From DATEDA01 sp963789885 (lineage in GTDB: Bacteria; Pseudomonadota; Gammaproteobacteria; Burkholderiales; SG8-39): a DNA stretch of 64,000 bases. Location of the stretch: positions 1 through 64,000 of the forward strand of contig CAWBNB010000021.1 in assembly GCA_963789885.1 (NCBI GenBank), in the 5' to 3' direction. This document shows positions 35,215-43,991 of this stretch, one piece after another (the first letter of the stretch is position 1; each line of letters begins with the position of its first letter). The notes under the pieces are model-generated. The model ran no database searches, was not told the DNA's origin, and worked only from the letters and a program-made list of their open reading frames with translations. A program made the position numbers and the translations under genes.

Positions 35215-38200
35215 TCACGGCAGGTCCTTGCGGATCGGCGCGGCGGGAACCGGCTCGACCCCGCCGCCGCCGGCGAACGCGCTGGACGTCGTGCGGAATC
35301 TCGCCGTGGCGCTTGAGCGGCCGGTTGCCGGTCAACGCCCGCAGGAGCACGTAGAACACCGGCGTGAGGAAGATCCCGAAGGCGGTTACGCCGATCATCC
35401 CGGCGAACACGGCGATGCCCATCGCCTGGCGCATCTCGGCGCCGGCGCCGACCGAGAAGGCGAGCGGCACCACGCCCATGATGAAGGCGATCGAGGTCAT
35501 GATGATCGGCCGCAGGCGCAGCCGACTCGCCTCGATCGCCGCCTGCACCGGGGTGCGGCCGGCGAACTCCAGCTCGCGCGCGAATTCCACGATCAGGATG
35601 GCGTTCTTGGCCGCGAGGCCCACCAGCACCATGAAGCCGATCTGCGTGAAGATGTTGTTGTCGCCGTTGGTGAGCCACACGCCGGTGAGCGCGGCGCCGA
35701 GGCTGAGCGGCACGATGAGGATGATCGCGATCGGCAGCGCGAGGCTCTCGTAGAGCGCGGCGAGCACCAGGAACACGAGGAAGATGGCGAGCGGGTAGAC
35801 CCAGCTCGCCGAGTTGCCGGAGAGGATCTCCTGGTAGGTGATCTCGGTCCATTCGTAGCCGATACCCGCCGGGAGGGTCTCGGCGGCGATGCGCTCGACC
35901 GCGTCCTGCGCCTGGCCCGAGGAGAAGCCCGGGGCAGGGCGCCCGGTGATGTCGGCGGCGAGGAAGCCGTTGTAGCGGATGGCGCGCTCGGGCCCCGCGG
36001 CGGGGCGCACGTTCATGAGCGCCGAGAGCGGCACCATCTCGCCCGTGCTCGAGCGCACCTTGAGCAGTCCCACATCCTCGGCGCGCGCGCGGTACGGCGC
36101 GTCGGCCTGCACGCGCACCGAGTAGGTGCGGCCGAACTTGTTGAAGTCGTTCACGTACAGGCTGCCGAGGTAGATCTGCATCGTGTCGAACACCTCGGTC
36201 ACCGGCACGCCGAGCTGGCGCGCCTTGGTGCGGTCCACGTCGGCGTAGAGCTGCGGCACGTTCACCTGGTAAGTGGAGAAGAGGCCCGCGAGCTCGGGCG
36301 CCTGGGAGGCCTTCGCGAAGAAGCTCTTGGTCGCCTGGTCGAGCGCCTCGTAGCCGAGCGACGCCCGGTCCTCGAGGTACACCTTGAAGCCCCCGGTCTG
36401 GCCGAGGCCCGGCACCGGCGGCGGCGGGAAGATGACGATGAACGCGTCCTGGATCTGCGCGAACTGCTGGTTGAGGCTGCCTGCGATCGCGCCGCCGCTC
36501 AAGCTCGGGTGCTTGCGCTTGTCGAACTTCTCCAGCGTCGCGAACACGATGCCGGCGTTCGAGCTGTTGGTGAAGCCGTTGATCGACAGGCCCGGGAAGC
36601 CGACCGCGTTCTCGACGCCGGGCTGCTTCATCATGATCTCGCCCATGCGGCGCATCACGTCCTCGGTGCGGTCGAGGGTGGCGCCGTCGGGCAGCTGGGC
36701 GAAGCCGATCAGGTACTGCTTGTCCTGCTGCGGCACGAAGCCGCTCGGCACGGCCTTGAAGAGAACGCCGGTCAGTGCGAGCAGGGCGATATAGACGCCC
36801 ATCATCAGCGTCTTGCGCGAGAGCACCCCGCCGACGCTCCCGGTATAGGCATGCGACGCAGCGCCAAAGGACTTGTTGAAGCCGCGGAAGAACCAGTTGG
36901 TCCTTTCCCCCGCGTGGGGTTTGAGCAGCAATGCCGCCAGCGCCGGCGAGAGCGTCAACGAGTTGACGGCTGAAATGACGGTGGAGATCGCGATGGTCAT
37001 CGCGAACTGCTTGTAGAACTGCCCCGACAGGCCGCTGATGAAGGCGAGCGGCACGAACACCGCCACCAGCACGAGCGCGATGGCGATGATCGGGTTGGTG
37101 ACCTCCTTCATCGCCTGATAGGTCGCCTCGCGCGGCGAGCGGCCCTCGGCGATGTTGCGCTCGACGTTCTCCACCACCACTATCGCGTCGTCGACCACGA
37201 TACCGATGGCGAGCACCAATCCGAACAAGCTCAGCGCATTGATGGAGTATCCGAACAGGTAGAGGAGCGTGAACGTGCCGACGATCGATACCGGCACCGA
37301 CACCAGCGGGATGATCGAGGCGCGCCAGGTCTGGAGGAACAAGATCACCACCAGCACCACCAGCGCGGTCGCTTCCAGCAAGGTCCTGACGACGGCCTTG
37401 ATGGAAGCGCGTACGAACTGGGTGGGGTCGTAGACGATCTCGTAGTCCGCGCCCTCGGGCATGGTCTTCTTGATCTCGGCCATGGTGCGGCGCACGTTGT
37501 CCGAGATCTGGATCGCGTTCGAGTCGGGCGCGGCGAACACGCCGATCGCCACCGCGGGCTTGTTGTCGAGCAGCGAGCGCAGCGCGTACTCGGAAGCGCC
37601 GAGCTCGATGCGCGCCACATCGCGCAGGCGGGTGACGGCGCTGCCTTCGCTCTTGACGATGATGTCGCCGAACTCTTCCTCGCTCTGCAGGCGGCCCTGC
37701 GCGTTGATCGAAAGCTGCAGGTCGATGCGGTCGGGGCTGGGCGATCCGCCCACGATGCCGGCCGCGGCCTGCACGTTCTCGCTGCGGATGGCGCGCACGA
37801 TGTCGCCCGCCGACAGGTTGCGCTCGGCGACCTTGCGCGGGTCGAGCCACACGCGCATCGAGTAGTCGCCGCTGCCCCACATCAGCACCTGGCCCACGCC
37901 CTCGATGCGCGCCAGGCGGTCCTTGACGTTCAGCACGCCGTAGTTGCGCAGGTAGGTCGTGTCGTAGCGCTCGCTCGGCGAGACGAGGTGCACCACCATG
38001 GTAAGGTCGACCGCGCTCTTCACCGCGGTGACGCCGAGCCGCCGCACTTCCTCCGGCAGCCGCGGCTCGGCCTGCGTGACGCGGTTCTGCACGAGCTGCT
38101 GCGCGAGGTCGGGATTGGTGCCGATTTTGAACGTGACCGTCAGCGTCATGCGGCCGTCGGTGGTCGCCTGGCTGCTCATATAGAGCATGTTCTCGACGCC

Positions 38201-38416
38201 GTTGATCGATTCCTCGATCGGCGTGGCCACGGTCTCGGCGATCACTTTGGGGCTCGCGCCGGGGTAGTTCGCGCGCACCACGACCGAGGGCGGCGCGACC
38301 TCGGGGTATTCGGAGATCGGCAGCAAGCCGAGCGAGATCAGCCCGCCGAGCAGGATCAGGACCGACAGCACGCCCGCGAAGATCGGGCGATCGATGAAGA
38401 ACTTGGAGAGGTTCAT
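35215..38416 (-). CDS. RND efflux permease (HAE1/AcrB-MexF type), frameshift at extreme C-terminus
   Basis: About 1,066 residues from ATG 38416 (NLSKFFIDRPIFAGVLSVL), the usual length for HAE1 pumps. Diagnostic blocks are GIVVDDAIVVVENVERNIAEG in TM4 with the proton-relay aspartates, and GLAAKNAILIVEFARELE in TM10. Two large periplasmic loops are present, and the end reads FLTPVFYVLLRALTGNRPLK. The original frame continues open antisense through the neighbouring regulator. A +1 shift near 35285 instead gives the natural ending SSAFAGGGGVEPVPAAPIRK and a stop at 35215. The start overlaps the adaptor stop by 4 bp (ATGA). It exports hydrophobic compounds using the proton gradient. Confidence 0.9.
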
Positions 38417-39549
38417 GACGCGGGCTGGGGCGCGAGGAGGGCGCCGGGCCGCGCGCGCTGCAGGCCGTTCACCACGATGCGCTCGCCGGCCTCGAGGCCC
38501 GAGGTGACGATGCGCTGGCCGTCGGCCATACCGCCGAGCGTCACCTCGCGCCACACGGCCTTGTCGTCCGGGCCGACCACGATCACGAAGCGCTTGCTCT
38601 GGTCGGTGCCCACCGCACGCTCGCTGACCAGGACCGCGGGCTCGGCCTTTCCGCGGCCCATCCGCACCTTCACGAACTGGCCGGGAATGAGGACGCCGTC
38701 GCGGTTGTCGAACATCGCGCGCACGCGCACCGTGCCGCTGCGGGTGTTGACCTGGTTGTCGATGAGCTGCAGGCGGCCGCGCGCGTGCGTGCCGCCGTTG
38801 GTGACGGTCTCGATCTCCACCGGGATCTCGCCCAGCCGCGAGCGCGGCAGGTCCTTCAATGCGCGCGCGACCACCAGCTCGTCCGCCTCGAAGCTGGCGT
38901 AGATCGGATCGACCGAGACGAGCGTGGTCAGCACCGGCGCCTCCGGGCCGGCGGCGACGAGGTTGCCGACCGTGATCTCGAGCTTGCCGACGCGCCCCGC
39001 CACGGGTGCCAGCACGCCGGTGTAGTCGAGGTTGAGGCGCGCGGACCGCAGCGCGGCCTGCGCGGCGCGCAGGTTCGCATCGGCTTCCTGCTCGGCGTTC
39101 AGGCGTTGGTCGACCTGGCTCCGCGCGATGAAGCGCTCCTCCCACAGCCGCTGCGCGCGCTCGCGTTCGAGCTTCGCGTAGGCGAGGTGCGCCTGCGCCG
39201 CGACCACCTGGGCCTGCGCGCGCTCGACTTCCGCCGCATAGGGCGCCGGATCGATCGTCACCAGCAGGTCGCCGCGCTTCACCATCGCGCCTTCGGCGAA
39301 GTGCACGGACTGAACCGCGCCCGCGACTCGGGAGCGGACATCGACTCGCTCCACCGCCTCGAGGCGGCCGGAGAACTCGTCCCAGAGCGTCACCTCGCGG
39401 CGCTCGACGGTGGCGACCGGCACCGGCGTGGCGGCTGGTTGCGCTGCGGCGGGTGGGGTGTCGGCGCTCGAGGAGCGCAGGTAGAACGCGCCCGCCGCGA
39501 GCGCGGCCAGCACGCCTAAGGTCATCGCGACAACGTGAGTTCGAATCAT
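38413..39549 (-). CDS. RND efflux periplasmic adaptor (MFP) subunit
   Basis: 378 residues with a single N-terminal membrane anchor (HVVAMTLGVLAALAAGAFYL) and no lipobox cysteine. Domains in order are a lipoyl half (VDVRSRVAGAVQSVHFAEGA), an alpha-hairpin rich in Ala/Glu/Arg (about 110-170), a second lipoyl half (YTGVLAPVAGRVGKLEITVG), a beta-barrel (SVDPIYASFEADELVVARAL) and a membrane-proximal domain. This is the MexE/AcrA class. Translation is coupled to the permease through an ATGA overlap. No outer membrane component follows; one may be supplied from elsewhere, such as the NodT protein. Confidence 0.92.
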   Translation of the reverse strand: MIRTHVVAMTLGVLAALAAGAFYLRSSSADTPPAAAQPAATPVPVATVERREVTLWDEFSGRLEAVERVDVRSRVAGAVQSVHFAEGAMVKRGDLLVTIDPAPYAAEVERAQAQVVAAQAHLAYAKLERERAQRLWEERFIARSQVDQRLNAEQEADANLRAAQAALRSARLNLDYTGVLAPVAGRVGKLEITVGNLVAAGPEAPVLTTLVSVDPIYASFEADELVVARALKDLPRSRLGEIPVEIETVTNGGTHARGRLQLIDNQVNTRSGTVRVRAMFDNRDGVLIPGQFVKVRMGRGKAEPAVLVSERAVGTDQSKRFVIVVGPDDKAVWREVTLGGMADGQRIVTSGLEAGERIVVNGLQRARPGALLAPQPAS

Positions 39550-39622
39550 CGGACGAAGCTCCTCCTGTGGGGCCGTGGCACGCCTGAAACGTGACAGAGG
39601 GTTCGAGCGGCTTGGCGGTTCC

Positions 39623-39850
39623 TCATCTGGCGTCTCCTGTCGGGTCGACGAAAATCGAGGCGTCGCGGAACGCTTGGACGAGCGCGATCCCCGGGCGAAC
39701 GAGCGTGAATCTCTGGCCAGGGGTCAGGACTACGTCCTGCCGACTGTCCTCTTCGGTGATCCACACTGCGCCGGTGCAAGCGGTGACAGTGGTCCCGGGG
39801 CCTTCAGGCAGGCGGACAATGCGTCCTCGTCGCAGGTCGAGCGTGGGCAT
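39623..39850 (-). CDS. DUF2917-like small protein
   Basis: 75 residues resembling the DUF2917 family: GTTVTACTGAVWITEEDSRQ followed by DVVLTPGQRFTLVRPGIALV. These are small cupin-like beta proteins of unknown role common in Burkholderiales. There is no signal peptide. The gene is 73 bp upstream of the RND adaptor start on the same strand and could be its operon leader. A large inverted-repeat structure (39905-39997) lies immediately upstream, in the expected promoter position. Confidence 0.75.
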   Translation of the reverse strand: MPTLDLRRGRIVRLPEGPGTTVTACTGAVWITEEDSRQDVVLTPGQRFTLVRPGIALVQAFRDASIFVDPTGDAR

Positions 39851-39904
39851 GCACGCAGAATCGTCTGCGACGGCTGCGTCCCGGTTTCCAGTCGGTGCTG
39901 ACCC

Positions 39905-39997
39905 ATTACAGATGAAACGTCAGGCGCGCTCCGGCGCGTGCCGGGCACGCGCGATCTTGTGCGATCGAGCGGGCACTGGAGACGTTTCGTCTGTAAT
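39905..39997. repeat. Nested inverted repeats upstream of the DUF2917 gene
   Basis: Outer arms ATTACAGATGAAACGTC (39905-39921) and GACGTTTCGTCTGTAAT (39981-39997) are complementary over 17 bp with one mismatch. Inside, GCGCGTGC-CGG-GCACGCGC (39934-39952) forms a perfect 8-bp hairpin. The structure occupies the gap between a minus-strand gene (start 39850) and a plus-strand gene (start 40097). It may be a looped operator, an attenuator or a mobile palindromic element. Confidence 0.7.
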
Positions 39998-40096
39998 CCA
40001 CCGGCGCGGGCAGGAAACGGCGGCGTAGGCGTGCACGGACGATCATCGACTCCCTGGCGAGAGGCGTGACGCCAGCCTCTGCGAAAGGAATCCTGC

Positions 40097-40297
40097 ATGA
40101 ACCCGGAAATGCGACAAGCCGTGATTGCGCGTGCGCATCGCGACCGCTCCGAGGCGGTGGCCGCGCTGGTGGTCGCCGCAGTAAGAGGGCTCAGGGCCAG
40201 GGTGCTCAGGTTCCGCCGCGCATGGGTGTCGGAAGAACGCACCCGCGTGGACTCGAAACGCCGCGATCGCTCGCGCGTGGTCGACACCATCGTCTGA
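40097..40297 (+). CDS. Small basic hypothetical protein
   Basis: 66 residues, strongly basic (about 15 arginines), with an Ala/Val helix (AVAALVVAAVRGLRARVL) in the middle and no cysteine. A good ribosome-binding sequence AAGGAA lies 7 bp before ATG 40097, which is the main reason to accept it. It could be an amphipathic, membrane-associated or nucleic-acid-binding peptide. I do not recognise the family. The neighbours are the nested inverted repeats and the second small secreted protein. Confidence 0.5.
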   Translation: MNPEMRQAVIARAHRDRSEAVAALVVAAVRGLRARVLRFRRAWVSEERTRVDSKRRDRSRVVDTIV

Positions 40298-40432
40298 TCC
40301 CCGGCGCGCCAACGGTCCCCGGGTGAGTGGCGGGCGTGTCGATCTTGCCGACCCCCGTTCGACAAGGAATCGAGGCGCTTGGCGCCCGAGGCGCCGCGCA
40401 GGATCTGACGCCCGGACGAGCGTGGCCGAAGA

Positions 40433-40477
40433 GGGGCAGTCGTTCCATCCGTAATGTCCGCGCGCGCTCCCGAAATC
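40433..40477 (+). promoter_or_regulatory. Conserved upstream block of small secreted protein gene (copy B)
   Basis: Contains TCGTTCCATCCGTAAT (40440-40455) and CTCCCGAAATC ending at about 40476, about 101 bp before ATG 40578. It aligns with the block at 30819-30862 upstream of the paralog, over about 44 bp with only a few differences. Confidence 0.5.
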
Positions 40478-40577
40478 GTTCGGCAGCCGAGTCTCCCGAT
40501 ACTGGACCCCATCGGCTCCGGGTCTGCCGGTGGCCGACGGAATCAAGATGTTTGTTCAACTTAATGGAGATGGAAGA

Positions 40578-40808
40578 ATGATCAAGCGCACCATGATTGC
40601 AGCTCTTCTCGGCCTCGCGGTCACGTCTCATGCGGCTCTTGCGCAGGACATGCGTTCGCCCGCGCACCCCGATCCCAACCGGACCGTGCAGCAGCCGCTG
40701 GCGGACGGTCAGAAGCAGACGGAGCAGCAGGGGGTCGACCGGTACTGGAACGACTTGTCGCCGAACTATCACAACGACGACTCGCCGAACTATCCCTTCA
40801 ATTCGTAA
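40578..40808 (+). CDS. Small secreted protein with DDSPNYPF tail (paralog B)
   Basis: 76 residues: signal peptide IKRTMIAALLGLAVTSHAALAQ, a Gln-rich mature part, and the tail LSPNYHNDDSPNYPFNS. It shares the signal peptide and the tail with the 30959 gene, while the central segment differs. ATG 40578 is preceded by GGAGATGGAAG; the longer open frame from 40530 adds residues before the signal peptide and is not chosen. Function is unknown. The DDSPNYPF ending is conserved well enough to suggest a binding or targeting role. A strong hairpin follows the stop. Confidence 0.8.
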   Translation: MIKRTMIAALLGLAVTSHAALAQDMRSPAHPDPNRTVQQPLADGQKQTEQQGVDRYWNDLSPNYHNDDSPNYPFNS

Positions 40809-40837
40809 GCGTACGTCGTGAACGGGCACGCAGTCTT

Positions 40838-40869
40838 GCGCGGGGCGAGCAGCGACGTTCGCCCCGCGC
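40838..40869 (+). terminator. Strong GC hairpin after the small secreted gene
   Basis: GCGCGGGGCGA (40838-40848) and TCGCCCCGCGC (40859-40869) pair perfectly over 11 bp with a 10-base loop, 29 bp after the stop of the 40578 gene. There is no U-tract, so terminator function is only probable. Confidence 0.5.
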
Positions 40870-40934
40870 GAGGCCGCGGTGCCCGGCAGCCTGAAACCTA
40901 TCGGGAGATTCGCGACGCGAGAGGTACCCAGGAC

Positions 40935-41306
40935 ATGAAACATTTTCTCGGAGAGACCACGGGTCGGATTGCACCGTCAACCGAATATCGAGCACGCGCG
41001 AGCCGCGAACGGAGCCAGGACCTCCATGGCCGGCGGACGCCGGGACTCATGCTGACCCTTCACATCTTGGGTGTCGCGGCGCTGGTCGTCGCGTCGGTCG
41101 CGGCGATCGCCGACCAGAGCGCCCGGTTCGTGAGCGGGCAGGAGATCGTCGGCGTCCACGAAATCCCGGCGTTCATCGCCGGGCGGGTCGAGCTGACGCC
41201 CGGTCTCGCCCCGGACGGGTCGACGCTGGAGATCGGCGGTGACCCGGGCGGGCGAGATCGCCCAGCAGGTCTCACGCCGCGCCGACGCACGGCGGAGCAG
41301 GGCTAG
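40935..41306 (+). CDS. Doubtful small protein with one hydrophobic segment
   Basis: An open frame of 123 codons from ATG 40935 (or 85 from ATG 41050, LTLHILGVAALVVASVAAIA, which would be signal-like). The remainder, with FVSGQEIVGVHEIPAFIAGR, looks protein-like, but the C-terminus becomes Arg/Pro-rich as expected of random GC-rich sequence. No family is recognised. It is listed because codon choice through 41050-41200 looks coding; it could be non-coding. Confidence 0.3.
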   Translation: MKHFLGETTGRIAPSTEYRARASRERSQDLHGRRTPGLMLTLHILGVAALVVASVAAIADQSARFVSGQEIVGVHEIPAFIAGRVELTPGLAPDGSTLEIGGDPGGRDRPAGLTPRRRTAEQG

Positions 41307-41354
41307 GGGCGGGGGCGTCCTGCCGTCGTCGGCACCCTGGAGACAGCCGTCCCG

Positions 41355-41489
41355 ATGGTCGTCGCGCTGATCGGACTCGTCGCACTCGTCACGAGCGTGA
41401 GCTCGTGGTTCCCGCCCGGAATCGCGATCGGGGTCGGGCTGATCGCGCTCGGCGTGGGGCTCGAGCTCACGGGCTGGACGCGTTCGTGA
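41355..41489 (+). CDS. Possible 44-residue membrane peptide
   Basis: ATG 41355 to TGA 41487-41489 encodes two hydrophobic stretches, VVALIGLVALVTSVSSWF and GIAIGVGLIALGVGLELTGW, separated by PP. This would suit a two-helix membrane peptide. No clear ribosome-binding site is seen and there is no known homolog to my knowledge. It lies in a sparsely coding region, so confidence is low. Confidence 0.3.
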   Translation: MVVALIGLVALVTSVSSWFPPGIAIGVGLIALGVGLELTGWTRS

Positions 41490-42132
41490 GAGCGCGGCCA
41501 CCCGGATGCGGGGGCTCGGGGCCTACGCCGTCACGGGGACGACTTGAGCGTCCGATGCGGCAGGTAGGAGGACGGTTACAGGTGTCATAAGCGCGACGAC
41601 CGGCGAAATGATCGGGCAGCAGCGGGCGCGTAGTGTTCGAGGCGGTGGATCGGAATGAGTCGGCACTTGCCGCTTGCCCGATAGTTTCCTCGACGAACAA
41701 CGCTGACACGAACCGTTTGCAAGGCCGCCCGCAATGCAGTCCCGGAACCCTACCTCTCCCTCCTCCTCCTCCCCTCTTGGTCGGGTCGGTGCGGGCGGCC
41801 TTCTCTTCAATCGCGGGTATCCAGACGGCCGGAGCTCTTCGAGGTCATGCAAGCTCCGGGTCGATCGAAAAGCGGCGCGCTTCGTGCGCGGCGATTGGCG
41901 ATGAGACCCACTCGATCCATCCTCGACAGCTCGTTTCGCTACGTCCCGGCGGCGGCGACCTCGGTCGTGCAGACGTGGCGTCGTTTCGGCCGGTGCGTCA
42001 AGCCGCGAAGGCTGCTGCTTCCTGCCGCCTTGACCAACGGCGGGTGGATGAGGCTAGAATGACCGCTCGGGGGCGTTGCAGACCCCCCGCGTAAGACGCT
42101 TCCCCGCGTCCAAGCTCTGCCAAGGAGCGCTC
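41490..42132. other. Sparsely coding gap
   Basis: About 640 bp without a convincing gene. Open frames present lack ribosome-binding sites and have shifting, low-complexity translations. The last part (42121-42132) supplies the ribosome-binding site AAGGAG for the next gene. Confidence 0.55.
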
Positions 42133-42783
42133 ATGGACGCACGAAGAATCTTCTCGACGTCGGTGGTGGTGCTCATTACGGAGGTCTTTATGAGCACCGT
42201 CCACGCAGACACTTTTGGCTTCGACACTGACACCGCCGGCTCGCTTCCCCCGGGATGGGAACAAGGCGTCACCGGCCGCGGCACGCCGCGCTGGGCCGTG
42301 CACCCGGATGCCTCCGCACCGAGCAAGCCGAACGTCCTGAGACAGTCCGGGGTCGGCACCTTCCCCTGGGTCGTCCGGTCCAACACCGCAATCGAGGACG
42401 GCTATGTCGAAGTGAAATTCCAGGCGCTTGAGGGCAAGGAGGACCAGGCGGGCGGCGTGGTCTGGCGCTGGAAGGACGGCAACAACTACTACGTTGCGCG
42501 CGCTAACGCGCTCGAGAACAACGTGTCGCTGTACTACACCCAGGCGGGCCGCAGAATCACGCTCAAGTACGTGGATGCGCCGGTCCCGCCAGCGGTCTGG
42601 CACACGCTGCGCGTCGAATTCTCGGGACGGCGGATCAGCGTGGCCTTGAACGGAAAGACCTATATCGAGCACGAGGACTCGCACATCTCCGGACCGGGCG
42701 CGGTCGGCATGTGGACCAAGGCCGACAGCGTGACCGCGTTCGACGACTTCAGCTACGGCTCCAACAAGGCACCGCAGAAGTGA
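42133..42783 (+). CDS. Secreted concanavalin A-like lectin/glucanase-fold protein
   Basis: 216 residues from ATG 42133 with AAGGAG upstream. An N-terminal signal (VVVLITEVFMSTVHA) is followed by a beta-sandwich domain like the DUF1080/3-keto-disaccharide hydrolase type: FDTDTAGSLPPGWEQG, AIEDGYVEVKFQALEGKEDQ, GGVVWRWKDGNNYYVARANA, HTLRVEFSGRRISVALNGK and a final VTAFDDFSYG. Such domains bind or cleave glycans outside the cytoplasm; no catalytic residues can be assigned. Its stop overlaps the GTG start of the following MFS gene, so the two are coupled. Confidence 0.8.
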   Translation: MDARRIFSTSVVVLITEVFMSTVHADTFGFDTDTAGSLPPGWEQGVTGRGTPRWAVHPDASAPSKPNVLRQSGVGTFPWVVRSNTAIEDGYVEVKFQALEGKEDQAGGVVWRWKDGNNYYVARANALENNVSLYYTQAGRRITLKYVDAPVPPAVWHTLRVEFSGRRISVALNGKTYIEHEDSHISGPGAVGMWTKADSVTAFDDFSYGSNKAPQK

Positions 42784-43955
42784 TCAGGCTGCTGCTGACG
42801 GCGCGGGCGCTGCGCGCGTTCGCGGACGGTTTCGTGGCCGTTCTGCTGCCGGCCTACCTGCTGGCGCTCGGCCATGGACAGCTCGCAGTCGGCTTCCTCA
42901 GCACCGCGACGTTGATCGGCTCCGCGCTGGCCACGCTCGCGCTCGGCCGCTGGGGCCATCGTTTCTCGATGCGGCGCCTGATGCTCGGGGCCGCCGTCCT
43001 GATGGCGGTGACGGGGTTCGGTTTCGCGTCGCTGTCGTCGCTCTGGCCCCTGCTCGTCGTCGCTTTCATGGGGCCGATCAACCCGAGCGGCGGAGACGTA
43101 AGCGTGTTCCTGCCGCTCGAACACACCGTGCTCGCTGCTGCTGCGCCGGCCGGGTCGCGGACGACCATCTTTGCCCGGTACAGCTTCTTCGGATCGATCT
43201 TCGGCGCAATCGGAGCGCTTGCGGCAGCTGTTCCGGACTGGCTGACAAGCTGGACCGGGCTGCAGATGGTCGAAGCGCTGCGTGCAATGTTTCTTGTTTA
43301 TGCTGCGATTGGCTTGGCCGTCTGGGCGCTGTATCTGCGCATGCCGCGAGCGCATGCGGACGACGTCAGACCTCCTGTACCCCTCGGTCCTTCGCGCGGC
43401 ATTGTGTGGAAGCTGGCGGGCCTCTTCAGCGTCGATTCGTTCGCCGGCGGACTGGTCGTGAACGCGCTGCTCGCTCTGTGGCTCTTCGAGCGCTTCGGCA
43501 TGTCGCTCTCCGCGGCGGGCGCCTTCTTCTTCTGGACCGGTCTCTTCAGCGCAGCTTCGCAGCTCGCAGCTCCGGCGGTGGCGCGGCGGATCGGTCTGAT
43601 TAATACGATGGTGTTCACGCACATCCCGGCGAGCCTGTGCCTAATTGCCGCCGCCTTCGCATCGAACCTGCACGTCGCGTTGGGGCTGCTACTTGCGCGC
43701 AGCGCACTCTCGCAAATGGATGTGCCGGCCCGCAGCGCCTACGTGATGTCCGTCGTCACGCCTCCCGAACGGCCCGCCGCCGCGAGCTTCACCGCGGTGC
43801 CGCGCAGTCTAGCCTCGGCGATCAGCCCGTCCCTGACCGGCGCGATGTTTGCGGCAGGGGCAATGGCGGCACCGCTGGTGGCGTGTGGCGTGCTGAAAAT
43901 CGCCTACGACCTGGCATTGTTTTCGGCGTTTCGCCGAATCGGACCACGGACCTAG
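42780..43955 (+). CDS. MFS transporter coupled to the lectin-like protein
   Basis: 391 residues from GTG 42780 (IRLLLTARALRAFADGFVAV), overlapping the preceding stop by GTGA. Twelve membrane segments are visible, with the loop 2-3 motif in LGRWGHRFSMRRLMLG. The conserved late segment SQMDVPARSAYVMSVVTPPE is shared by a group of uncharacterised bacterial MFS carriers. The substrate is unknown. Translational coupling to a secreted sugar-binding-type protein could hint at a carbohydrate-related cargo, but this is weak. Confidence 0.85.
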   Translation: MIRLLLTARALRAFADGFVAVLLPAYLLALGHGQLAVGFLSTATLIGSALATLALGRWGHRFSMRRLMLGAAVLMAVTGFGFASLSSLWPLLVVAFMGPINPSGGDVSVFLPLEHTVLAAAAPAGSRTTIFARYSFFGSIFGAIGALAAAVPDWLTSWTGLQMVEALRAMFLVYAAIGLAVWALYLRMPRAHADDVRPPVPLGPSRGIVWKLAGLFSVDSFAGGLVVNALLALWLFERFGMSLSAAGAFFFWTGLFSAASQLAAPAVARRIGLINTMVFTHIPASLCLIAAAFASNLHVALGLLLARSALSQMDVPARSAYVMSVVTPPERPAAASFTAVPRSLASAISPSLTGAMFAAGAMAAPLVACGVLKIAYDLALFSAFRRIGPRT

Positions 43956-43991
43956 CGTCATCGCGAGTCCGCCTCAGTGGGTGCCCTGCGG

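Noticed and set aside
34355..39145. A single minus-strand open frame of nearly 1,600 codons
   Set aside because: Its middle is the RND permease. The upstream part runs through the adaptor in a wrong frame and the downstream part runs antisense through the OmpR-type regulator. The natural permease end is reached by a +1 shift to a stop at 35215.
41633..42094. Plus-strand frame of 153 codons in the sparse region
   Set aside because: No ribosome-binding site, mixed composition along its length and no recognisable domain.
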